A stretch of DNA of 64,000 nucleotides, from positions 12,707,922-12,771,921 of the forward strand of contig JALGPY010000012.1 in NCBI GenBank assembly GCA_023055425.1, written 5' to 3'. The position numbers were made by a program, and so were the translations under genes. Each line of letters begins with the position of its first letter. Within the stretch, counting starts at the first letter, position 1. This DNA comes from Linanthus parryae. Taxonomy: Eukaryota > Streptophyta > Magnoliopsida > Ericales > Polemoniaceae. Under the pieces are notes generated by a model. The model was not told the origin of the DNA and ran no database searches. It saw only the letters and a program-made list of their open reading frames with translations. Below, one piece after another: positions 10,703-21,470 of this stretch.

Positions 10703-13700
10703 ATGGCAAACAACTCATCGAGTTCACAACATTCCCTACGATCTGTCCTTGAGAAGGACAAGCTCTCTGGAACCAACTTCCTTGATTGGTACAGAAACTT
10801 GAGAATCGTTCTCAAGCAAGAGAAGAAACTGTACGCAATAGAGGAGCATGTTCCAGCAGGTCCAGAGAACCAAACACCTGCAGCCCTAAAGGCGTATCAA
10901 AAGCGTGTTGATGATGCTAATGATGCGGCCTTCCTTATGCTATGCACCATGACTTCTGAGCTTCAGAAGCAACACGAAAACATGAATGTTGTCGATATGA
11001 TCGAGCATCTGAAGCAGCTCTTCCAAGATCAGGCAAGGTTTGAGAGGTATGAGGTCTCTAAGGCACTGTTCAAGTGTCATCTGGCAGAAGGGAACCCGGT
11101 GGGACCCCATGTACTCTGTATGATCGGGTACTTGGAGAATCTCGCCCGACTAGGTTTCCCGGTCGGCCAAGAGTTGGCAACCAATCTCGTGTTGCAATCG
11201 TTTCCCGATAGTTATGGACAGTTCATTATGAACTATAACATGAACGAGATCATGAAACCACTGCCTAATTTGCTCAATATGTTGAGGACAGCTGAACAGA
11301 GCATCAACAAGGGTAAGGGCAAGGCCATTATGATGGTGCAGAAAGGAATGGGCAAAATGTTTACCTCATCCTTCAAGGGCAAAGGCAAGTCAGTTGCCAA
11401 GTCCAAGGAACCTGCCCTTAAGCCTGTTGGTGGCATTGCCAAAGGTGTGACTAAAGGTGAGTGTCACTACTGCAGTCAGTCAGGACACTGGAGGAGGAAC
11501 TACCCAAAATATCAGGAGGACAAGAGGCTTGGAATAGTGATTCCACCACCGCCAGGTATTTTTGTTGTAGATGTCAATTTAACTGTCTCTACATCATGGG
11601 TATTAGATACTGGATGTGGATCTCACATTTGTCGAAATGTGCAGGATCTAAAGAGAAATAGATTATTGGCTAAAGGGGAGATAGATCTACGCGTTGGGAA
11701 TGGAGCAAAAGTTGCTGCGTTGGCCGTGGGCGTGTGCGAGCTATCTCTTCATTCAGGATTAGTTTTAGAATTCAATAATTGCTATTTTGTGCCTCCTATG
11801 AGCAAAAACATTATTTCTATTTCTTGTTTGGACGAGGATGGTTTTATTATTTCAATAATGAACAATTGTTGTTCCTCTTATTTGAATAATATTCACTATT
11901 TTAGTGCGCAATTATTTAATGGACTTTATGTCCTTGATCTAAGCAATAATGTCTACAACATTAATACCAAGTGGATTACAATAAATGATTTAAATCCTGC
12001 TTACTTATGGCACTGTCGTTTAGGCCATATAAACGAGAAACGTGTATCTAGACTCCATAAGGATGGACTGCTAGACTCATTTGATTTTGAATCATATGAG
12101 ACATGTGAGGCTTGTTTATTAGGAAAAATGACAAAGTCCCCTTTCAATAAGAAAGGTGAAAGGACTAGTGAGCAATTGGCGCTCATACATACTGATGTAT
12201 GTGAACCATTTGCCACGCCTGCCAAGGGTGGTTACGTCTACTTCATTACATTTACTGATAATTACAGTAGATATGGATTTGTGTACCTTATGAGGGAAAA
12301 ATCCGAATCCTTTGAAGTTTTCAAAGAATTCAAGAATGAAGTAGAGAAGCAACTTGGCAAAAGTATCAAGGCTCTGCGATCGGATCGTGGAGGAGAATAC
12401 TTGAGCCAAGAGTTTTACGACTATCTTAGAGAGTGTGGGATCGTGTCCCAACTCACTCCACCCGGAAGGCCACAATGGAATGGCGTGTCTGAGAGGAGGA
12501 ATCGAACCCTATTGGATATGGTTCGATCTATGATGTGTCAAACCGATCTTCCACTATCGTTTTGGGGCCACGCTCTATTAAGTGCAGCTTTCACCATTAA
12601 CCGTGTTCCATCTAAATCAGTCATGAAGACACCACATGAGATGTAGAGTGGGAGGCGTCCCACACTGTCGTTCATGAGGATTTGGGGCTGCGATGTCTAT
12701 GTAAAACGTTTACAATCAGACAAGCTAGGGCCAAAATCGGATAAGTGTAAGTTTATGGGGTACCCTAAGGAAACTAAGGGTTACTACTTCTACAATCCAA
12801 CCGAGAACAAAGTGTTTGTTGCTCGGACCGGCGTGTTTCTAGAAAGAGAGTTTGTCTCTAAAGAAGGAAGTGGGAGGACTATAGAACTTGAAGAATTTCG
12901 AGAACAACAAATCACTGAACCGATTATGGAACATGAACAGGAACTGCAAGCAGTTGTGGAACAACCTGTTCAGGTAACACAAGAGCTTCGTAGATCTAGT
13001 AGAGTGCGCCAGGAACCCGAGAGGTATGGACTTCTCGTGGCCGATTTCGGTGACACGATGCTCATAGATGATGAGCCTGCTACCTATGAAGAGGCCATGA
13101 AAGGCCCAGACTCTCAGAAGTGGCTAGAAGCCATGAGATCCGAGGTGGAATCCATGTATACCAACAAAGTATGGACTTTGGTGGAACCACCCGAAGGGGC
13201 GCGGCCCATAGGGTGCAAGTGGGTCTTCAAGAAGAAGATCGACATGGATGGTAATGTGATTACCTATAAGGGCCGATTGGTGTCTAAAGGATTCAGATAG
13301 ATTCATGGTATTGACTATGACGAAACCTTTTCACCAGTCGCTATGACCAAATCCATCTGAATCCTACTTGCGATTGCAGCATACCATGACTATGAGATTT
13401 GGCAGATGGATGTCAAAATAGCATTCCTTTTTGGGAATCTCCTCGAGGACGTGTATATGACACAGCCGGGGGGTTTTGAGGATCCAAAAAAATCCAACAA
13501 AGTCTGTAAGCTGCAACGATCCATTTATGGTTATAGCAAGCTTCTAGGAGTTCGAATCGACGTTTTGATGAAGTAGTCAAAGAGTTTGGCTTCATCAGAA
13601 AAGAAGATGAGTCTTGTGTCTACAAGAAGGTTAGTGGGAGCTCTGTAGCTTTTCTGGTCTTGTATGTAGACATACTATTCATCGGAAACAACGTTCCCAT

Positions 13701-14649
13701 GCTGCAATCTGTTAAAGATTGGGTTGGGAAGTGTTTCTCAATGAAGGACCTAGGGGAAGCATCCCATATACTCTGTATAAAGATCTATAGAGATATATCT
13801 AAGAGACTGCTAGGCCTAAGTCAAAGTACATATATTGACAAGGTGTTGAAACGGTTCAACATGCAAGATTCCAAGAAGGGATTCTTGCCCATGTCACATG
13901 GAATCACTCTTTCGAAGAGTGGTTGTCCTTCCAATGAGATTGAGAAGGAACGCATGAGTAGAATTCCCTATGCCTCGGCCATAGGATCTATCATGTACGC
14001 CATGTTATGTAATAGACCAGATGTGTCATATGCCTTGAGTATGACAAGCAGATACCAATCCAATCCAGGTGAGATTCACTGGATTGCAGTCAAGAACATC
14101 CTAACGTACTTGAGAAGAACTAAGGATGCTTTCTTGATATTTGGCGGTGAGGAAGAGCTGCGTGTAAAGGGTTACACTGATGCAAGCTTCCAAACTGACA
14201 GAGATGACTTTTGATCACAGTCGGGATATGTGTTTTGCCTGAATGGAGCAGCGGTGAGCTGGAAGAGTTCCAAGCAAGAGACGGTGGCTGATTCTACAAC
14301 AAAGGCTGAGTACATTGCTCCAAACGGCGCAGCAAAGGAAGATGTTTGGATCAGAAAGTTTATTTCTAAACTTGGTGTGGTTCCTAGCATTGCGGATCCA
14401 GTTCAGTTGTACTATGACAACACTCGGGCGATCGCACAATCAAAGGAACCCAGGTCGCACCTGAAATCCAAGCACGTGCTCAGGAAGTTTGATCTGATTC
14501 GAGATATTATCGATAGAGGAGACGTTCAGATATGCAAGATTCCTACAGATGAGAATCTGTCAGACCCACTTACAAAGCCTCTTACGCAGTGGAAGCATGA
14601 AGGGCACACTAGGAGTATGGGCATACAAGATGCGGCAGATTGGCTCTAG
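10703..14649 (+). pseudogene. Element B gag-pol polyprotein, inactivated
   Basis: Start chosen at the ATG of MANNSSSS, after which the frame stays open for 648 codons. Order: gag with UBN2-type core (about 10780-11330), zinc knuckle at 11463 (CHYCSQSGHW, but the last cysteine position is tyrosine, RRNYPK), protease (VLDTGCGSH near 11603), pre-integrase (WHCRLGH near 12010, CEACLLGK near 12110), integrase (HTDV near 12188, SDRGGEY near 12380, NGVSERRNRTL near 12480), RT (WVFKKK near 13220, QMDVK near 13402) and RNase H (DASF near 14180 to 14640). Breaks: TAG at 12643, TAG at 13298, TGA near 13358, a frameshift near 13525 and TGA near 14212. The RT active site reads LYVDILFIG, one Asp fewer than the family YVDD. 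It cannot encode active RT. Confidence 0.92.
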
Positions 14650-14663
14650 TGCAAGTGGGAGAC
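14650..14663 (+). promoter_or_regulatory. Polypurine tract of element B
   Basis: GCAAGTGGGAGAC lies between the gag-pol stop and the LTR start TGTTGGAATAG, the standard position for plus-strand priming. Confidence 0.75.
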
Positions 14664-16084
14664 TGTTGGAATAGATGCCCTAGAGGAAATCTAGTTTAGT
14701 ATGAATTTATTTGTGGCTAGAAATTCATTTATTATTTATTGGATATTTAATATAATGAAGTCGTTAGATTTACAATTGTGTTGTTTATCTTAAATATCCC
14801 TAGTCCAGTATAATGATTAATGGTACAATCATCTATAGACTAGTATGGGGTTGGATTGATATGGAGATATCATGATCTAACACATAGGTGTTCATTAAGG
14901 GCAATGACGCACTGGATTGACCCATCTCCGAGAAGGCTACATACACGTTATGTTAAGTCACAAGCGCTTCTCGCGGTGCAATGGTATTGTCATCCTTAGA
15001 CTTGAAGTCACTAGATATTCTAGTTGTGGATTATTGTGATTTTGGTAGCGTTAAACGCTACACCGTAACTGGGTAGTTATAAAGGCGTGTACCGGATACA
15101 ATAAGAAGCAAGCTTAGAGATCGTAGTGGACGTAGATAGAATTTTTCCCTCCCACATAACAGGAGAAAATATCCTAGGCCACTCGAGGGATAGTGCTTAT
15201 AGAACGTCTGGCCAGACTCAAATAAATCAATATGGGATATTGATGTTATTTGCATGAATAAGGCTATTCCCATGGATCGAGAAACTGTGGATTGGATATA
15301 CAAGTGTGACTTGTATGTCTCGTGTCCAATCCGGATATAGAGACAAAGGGATGAGACAATTACTTGTACAAAGGTTGTCAAGATGACTATTCTATTAGTT
15401 GGCTAGAATGGATGTTTTGCTAGAAACCGCTCCATATTAACAAACTGTTGCTACCAACTAGATAGAACCTATGGGGTCACACACTATATAGAGTTGAACT
15501 AGATTTGGGAATTAATTAATTGGATTATTTAATTAGAAGGATGACTTTGCAATACCTTGCAAACTTAGTAGGGACTAATTTGCAAGGAAGGAACTAAATT
15601 GAATTCTAGTAGGACTAGAATAGGTCATTTAGGTAGTTGGCAAGGATTTGTTGGACTTTATAAAGGAAACACCTTCCTTCCTTCCCACACTTTGATTCAA
15701 TTGATCATAACTTGAGTGGGAGGAAAAAAAAGGAGAGAGCAAGCAAGCAAGAAGGAGCCATCGCCCCCCTTGCTCGCCGCCCGTCCGCGTCGGCCCACAA
15801 GGAGGCCGAACCTCCTTGTTTCGGTATCGTTTTGCGTGATTCTTCTTCCTTTTCCTCTTTCTGGGCTAGCACCAAGGATTGGAAGATCTAGAAATCAACT
15901 CTAGGCGTGGATCAACTATAGAGAATGTGACACAATTTGCGTTTGAAGTCATCAAAGTAGAACCCTAAGGTGTGTTATTGATTTCTTCCTTTACCATCGT
16001 TATATCTCTTGACTTGTGATCCTTGGAGGGTTTTGCATGGTTAATTATTGTTTCCGTTGTGCATCCATGAAGCAAAACCCTAAA
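14664..16084 (+). repeat. 3' LTR of element B
   Basis: Starts TGTTGGAATAGATGCCC and ends CCCTAAA, where the 5' LTR has CCCTACA. A TATA-like box (TTATAAAG) lies at 15658-15665, and a GC-rich stretch with GCTCGCCGCC near 15770. It is longer than the 5' LTR on the right side. Followed by the CCTGG target duplication. Confidence 0.9.
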
Positions 16085-16089
16085 CCTGG
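16085..16089 (+). repeat. Target site duplication CCTGG, right copy (element B)
   Basis: Matches 7703-7707 exactly. Confidence 0.85.
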
Positions 16090-16175
16090 TGCATGCAGGG
16101 TTTCTTGGGGTTGGCTATTAGTTATCGTTGTTTCTAATGGTTTGGGTGTTTTGGTCCAATCGGTTAGTTTCGTGG
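16090..16175 (+). repeat. 87-bp host repeat, unit 2
   Basis: Tandem partner of unit 1 at 7621-7707 once element B is removed. Shares GGGGTTGGCT, CTAATGGTTTGGGTGTTTT and GTTAGTTTCGTGG. Confidence 0.75.
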
Positions 16176-17672
16176 GGAATGTGTGTGTTTTTGGGGTTGG
16201 CTTTTTGTGTTGGGTTTTGACGTAGGTAACGCAGCGGAATATTGAAAATTAATCCTACTTCAAAGCCCACCACGGATCGTCAGGAGGAGACATCATAACA
16301 TGATAAGAGACATAGTATTGTGTACCTTTTGATTTGTGATATCACACGAAGAATGATGTCATCGTCTCTACGTTTGATCCACGTCTAGAGGTGAGATCTA
16401 GATTCTTCCTTCAAACAATTGCTAGCTTGAACCTGGAGGAAGAGGGAAGAAGATCAAAGCAACAAGGACAAGAGGAGATTTCGGCCTCCTTCTTGTGCCG
16501 TCGGGAAGGGGGGCGGACGGGCCTTAGGCTTGTCTTGCTCTCTCTCTCTCTTGTTCTCTCCCACTCTCTTTTTTATGTCTAATAACATTAAGTGGGAAGG
16601 AAGCTACATCCTCCTTTATATACTCCAACAACTCCTTGTTGTTTCCATAAAGGTGTTTCCTAATTCTAGATGAACTATAATTATTCCCTTCCTTGCAAAT
16701 TAGTCCTACTAAGTTTGCAAGGTGTTGCACAATGATCCTTCTATTAATTAATCAATATTAATTAATTCCAAATCTAGCTCTACTGTATTTGACATGTGAA
16801 CCCATAGGTTTCTATATAGTTGGTAGTAACTTTTAATAACATGGAGTGGTGTCTAGCAACACATCCATGCCACCCAACTAATAGAAATAGTCAGTGATCC
16901 CAACAAACCTCTTGTGCCCAATATCATATATTGCACTATGCCTTTGTCTCTATATCCGGATTGGACACGAGACATAAATAGTCACACTCGAATATCCAAT
17001 CCATAGTTCCTCGATCCTGGGAATATGCTTGTGCTAGCAGATAACATCAATATCTCCATATTGATTTATCTGAGTCTGGCCTGACATTCAATAAGCCTCA
17101 TCCCTCGAGTGGCCGTGGATATTTACCCACATTATGTGGGAGGGACAAATCCTATCTACATGACTACGATCTCTAAGCTTGCTTCCTATCATGCCCGATA
17201 GCCATCTTTATGATTACCCTGTTACGGTGTAACGTTTGATAACATTAAAGCACAATATTCGACAACTAGAGTATCAAGTGACTTCAAGTCTAAGGATTGC
17301 AATTATACTAGCACTACGAGAAGTGATTGTGACTTGAAATAATCTAATGTATCCTTCTCGTTGTGGGTCAATCCAGTATGCCATTACTCCTAATGCATAC
17401 CCATGTGTTAGACTTGATATCTCTATATCAATCTACCCACATACTAGCTATATTTGATTGTCCTATTAATCAATATAGTGGACTAGGGATATTTAAGATA
17501 AACCACACATTGTATCTAAGGACTTCATTATATTAAATATCACAATATATAATAAATGAATATTTATAACCAAAACAATGTTCATACTAAATCTGCGATT
17601 GCCTCTAGGGCATCTATTCCACCATTTTGTTCTCGCCGTTTCTAATGGTTTGGGTGTTTTCGTCCGATTTCT
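16176..17672 (+). repeat. 87-bp host repeat, unit 3, split by a solo LTR
   Basis: The left half (TTTTTGGGGTTGGC, 16176-16219) and right half (TTTCTAATGGTTTGGGTGTTTT, about 17630-17672) reconstitute one unit when the LTR at about 16220-17624 is removed. Confidence 0.65.
16220..17624 (-). mobile_element. Solo LTR related to element B, reverse orientation
   Basis: On the minus strand it begins TGGTGGAATAGATGCCCTAG, the same start as the element B LTR, and shares long blocks with it: the TATAAAGG promoter region, the CTATATCCGG/GAGACAAAG block and the ATTAATTAATTG region. Its other end (CGCAGCGGAAT on the plus strand near 16229) differs from element B, so it is a related subfamily. It has no internal coding region or primer site. 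TTTTG is found at 16215-16219 and 17625-17629, a candidate target duplication. The precise left base is uncertain by about two positions. Confidence 0.8.
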
Positions 17673-20600
17673 AGGTTTGTTGTCGTTGTGTGTGTTTTCA
17701 GATTAATGCTTTTGTTTAGTGGTGTTCATTTTTTCTTGCGTGGGTTCCTTTTTTTTTGGTGAACAGGTTCTGACTTTTTATTTGTGGTTTCCACCGGCCG
17801 GTGTTTCTGAGCTATTGGCGTTTTGCACGTGATCGATAATGTTTGTATTGTCTACATGCTTATATTGATTGTTTCAGTTTTGACGTGTTTCTTTAAATGT
17901 GTAGGTTGTAGTTTCCAGGTTGTTTCTTATGTTTTTCCTTTTCATTTTGTGCTTCTTTATATCTCTTGCATTTCTACACCCGAAGCTGTGTGCTCATGTC
18001 ATTGCGTAGGGCTTCAGTGTGGCATAAAGGCCTAGGTTCTGGTGAATTGTCTGATGTATCGAATGTTCCTGGAGGTGTTGGTTGTGGTGGTGCTATATCA
18101 AATAGTTGTGACGGGGCTGATTTGTTCCGGTGTTCTAACGACATTCGTTCGGATCGATCTTTGCTCGAGCAGCCTGTTGCTTCTGTTAGAAGCACGCCTG
18201 AGTCCTGTTGTTTTTTGGTGGAACAGGTTGTCAATTCTGTTTTCTTGCCCCATGTGTTGGACAACTCTATGGGGGTCAGCTCTGTTAATGCCTGAGAAGG
18301 CATCCCCGCCGATGTCGCTCCATCTGCATGTCATGTGATACGTGGTCCTCGTTATGGGGTGATTGGATGTTTTTTTGGTGGTTAGTATTTGCAACCTCAT
18401 GGTACGTCCATGCGGGCGAATATGTTGGGGTGCGATCTTCTGTTGATGCGTTAATTAATGTCTCCGTTTGTGTTCCAGTCAGATATTAATCCAATGTTTT
18501 TGCTTTGTGTTTGAATTATCAATACTGTTTGGTTACCGAGTAATCTCAAGGTTCTTGTGCTGTTAATTTGGCGGGAAATATGTCTGGCGTAGAGTAAATG
18601 TGATGGTTCGAATTTAGCTACGGGACGTGGGCGTAGGGCCCCTTGTCGTGGTGGTCGGAAAATTATCCAGGGCATGAGTGCTTGCTTTATGTTCTGTTGA
18701 TGTTGTCGCTCTTTCCATTGATCTATATACTGCCTAATATGCGGTAGATTGTGAGGGTTTTGTTGGTGTCTCCGAAGGTGGACGTGGTCGTGGGAATTTT
18801 CTGCACGATCCTCATTCTGGTGAATTGCCTTGTGCTGCCCTTTGCGTGGATATGCGTCCAACTATTTCACCTATGTGTTGTACTGGAGGAAAACGCTTTT
18901 GGGGTATGTGTATATTGTAGCTTTGTCCGGTACTGTTGCGATGATTAGTTCCTTCGTGCGTCGACGATCCGTAAAGTGCTTAACGCCTTACTGTAATGCA
19001 TTTGCTGCTGAATATTTATGAGGTTCCGTTGCTGTCGATTTAGCGGGAAATCTGCGTGTGTCCATGGGTCCTATCACGTCTGTGCAGGTGTGTCTGTTGA
19101 TGACGCAATGTAAAGTACGGGGGTTTGTTCGAGTTCGAGCGGTAGGCCTTGAGACTCGCATCCTTGCGGTGCCAAGATTTCCCGGGGTAAGTGTTCTTTT
19201 GTGAAATTTATTTGGGGAGATGGCCAGGTTTGTAAGATGATTTCTCTACCTGCTTCGTTGCTGCCTCAATTGATGTCTACACTAATCATTATGCTGCAAA
19301 ATTACATGTTTTTTATGGTGTTCACACAGGTGGAAATAGCGGTCAGAATGTGCTGGCTCGATGTGATTTAGGAGACGTGCCTTCTGTTGATGCAGTCGCA
19401 TGTACTCCCGCAGACATTACCACGAGTACGGTGTGCGCTACTTCTGTTTCGCGTTGTGTTGATTGCAAGACTTCTCGTTGTACGTGCTTACTGCCAAATG
19501 TCGCCGCCTTGGTTTCTCGGAATGCTGTGGTCATGGCTAGATTTCTAACATTACTAGGTGTGAATATATCCAATGTCGAGACTCTTTTTTAATTGTGTTC
19601 CGTCGTATGTTGAATAACTATCATGTTTCACACGGTTTTAATGGTGGGATGAGAGCATGCAGTGTCACAGCTGGCAACCTTGCTGGAGCAGATGTCTTCT
19701 CTGTAGTAGCAGGTTCGAGTGGTCTCATGCGCGGAGGTGGGCATTCACACCCTCGCGTTTCTGGTCGACCTCCTGCAGGCCTTAACTCCTTTGTTCGTTC
19801 GCAGTTGCCTTTGACGCGTTCCGCACAATCACTATTGTCTACCGATGGTTCTCCGACTCGTGTTATTGCCTGTACTAGTGCGCATCCCGTTTCTTGTAGG
19901 GCAGTCGTGCCTGTTGGTGCTCTGGTTAGCAGCACGTGCCCAGGCATCAATACAGGTGTGCGGTATTGTTTTGATTCTTTTTTTTACTGACATCCATGTT
20001 GATCCATCCGTGTCTTATTTTTAGTGCGAATTTTGCACGTTCTTTTAATGAGTGGGGTGGTTTGCGCTAATTACGTTTATGTTTTCCGTGAGGCTGAAAT
20101 CCTGGTGGTTGATAGTGTAGATGAAAGAACAACTGTCTGCGGAGACGGGCGTTACAGTTTCAGTGTGTTGATTACACCTGATCATGATACGCCGCCTACT
20201 TCTCCCGCGATGCGCATCATAGCACCGGAGCCTAGGAAAGATGTTGTTGATTCGAGCATTGGTTTGGATGCATATGCGCCTTCGCGTGGCATGCCTTCAC
20301 TACTAGATAAGCAGAGTTTTTTCTCGCTCTAGCTACTTGCATGGGTATTCAACCCCTTTCTGGTAAGGTTGGCGTGCGTAGTGGTTCTGCGGCTAACAAT
20401 TCTCGTGCAGTGATAAATACAGGTGTACGATATTGTCTGCGTGGTTTTTCCCTTCCTCTCACTTCCATGTTGATTGATTTGTTATTGAATGTTGGTTAGT
20501 AAGTGTTTGTGCAAACAGGTGCTGATCTTCTGGTCATACAAATGTGTTTCAGGTAAATGTATCTGGTTGTCAATTTTTCACATCGCTACCGTGATGAATA

Positions 20601-21093
20601 GACATGTTTGTGATAATGCTGTTTGTTCTTTTACTAGTTGCGCTAATATTGTTGTTCTTCTAACTTATACGCTCTGTGTTGTAGAAATTTCGTTTGTCGA
20701 TAGTGTACATGATTGAACAAATCTCTGGGGAGGCGAACGGTGCAGTTTTAGTGTGCGAACGGTGCAGTTTTAGTGTTTTGATTATCCCTGACTGTGTTAT
20801 TCCTTCTACTTCTTCTACGTGTTTCTAGGGAAGTTGTTGTTAATTTGAGCGGTTGTTCGAATATACGTGTGTCCCAGCTTTCTGAAACCTCTGCGAGTTC
20901 TTTGTTTACTTCCTGTGCAAATTTCGGTCACGGGGATCCCCCATCTACACATCTAGCTTCGTCCTCTGGAACTGCTGGGTGTCAGGGTGTCGCCGGTCCA
21001 ACGGGTGCAAAAAACAAACCTTGTAATCGCATATGTCGTTTTCGTTCTTACGCATTAATTGGATGGTATGGTTTAATAATCCGTTATATGTAA
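17630..21093 (+). other. T/G-rich Helitron upstream region, no recognised gene
   Basis: 3.4 kb of T/G-rich sequence with only short open stretches and no protein family recognised. Possible small exons are hinted at by AATACAG/GTGT boundaries near 19950 and 20416. It contains a diverged large duplication: the block from about 19940 to 20260 recurs at about 20405-20850. There is also a 22-bp direct repeat (GTGCGAACGGTGCAGTTTTAGT type) at about 20732-20776. It lies directly upstream of the Rep/helicase remnant and is probably its 5' exon and intron region. Confidence 0.4.
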
Positions 21094-21119
21094 GTGGAAT
21101 TTGAAATTTTTCATGCAAA

Positions 21120-21438
21120 TGGACAAGAAAGAAATGGGAAAGGGATCCTCCTCCGCCACCGCAAGCGACAATTGTATTGGACCCACCTCGTAGATTCCCA
21201 GATTGTGGCGCAAAGTTTTTTATGCATGAACCAAAGGGTTTCTGTTCCAACAAGGGACATATCATTCATGCTCCTTATGAAATTTCAGAAGATCTTGCTA
21301 AGCTTTTGTTATCAGATTATTCTGTTGCGAAGGGTTTCAGGACTGCAATTCGTGGATATAATAGCTTGTTTTCTTGCACATCTTTGGGGATTAAGTTAAA
21401 CGAGAGCACAACGAAGCAAAGTCAATATATATACATAA

Positions 21439-21470
<32 letters not shown>

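Larger units (their letters stand above)
7708..16084 (+). mobile_element. Element B: full-length Ty1/copia retrotransposon, inactive
   Basis: Complete structure: 5' LTR, initiator-Met-type primer site, 1.6-kb leader, a single gag-pol reading frame, polypurine tract and 3' LTR, flanked by a perfect CCTGG duplication. The domain order gag, protease, integrase, RT, RNase H is that of Ty1/copia. The style of gag and integrase (GRPQWNGVSERRNRTLLDMV) suggests the Tork/TAR group rather than Sirevirus, and there is no extra 3' ORF. It sits inside the Helitron region, so it is younger than that element. Confidence 0.92.

Noticed and set aside
17823..20332. Several open frames of 60-136 codons on both strands
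   Set aside because: Overlapping frames in T/G-rich sequence with no recognised motif. Some may be Helitron exons, but individual calls are not supportable.
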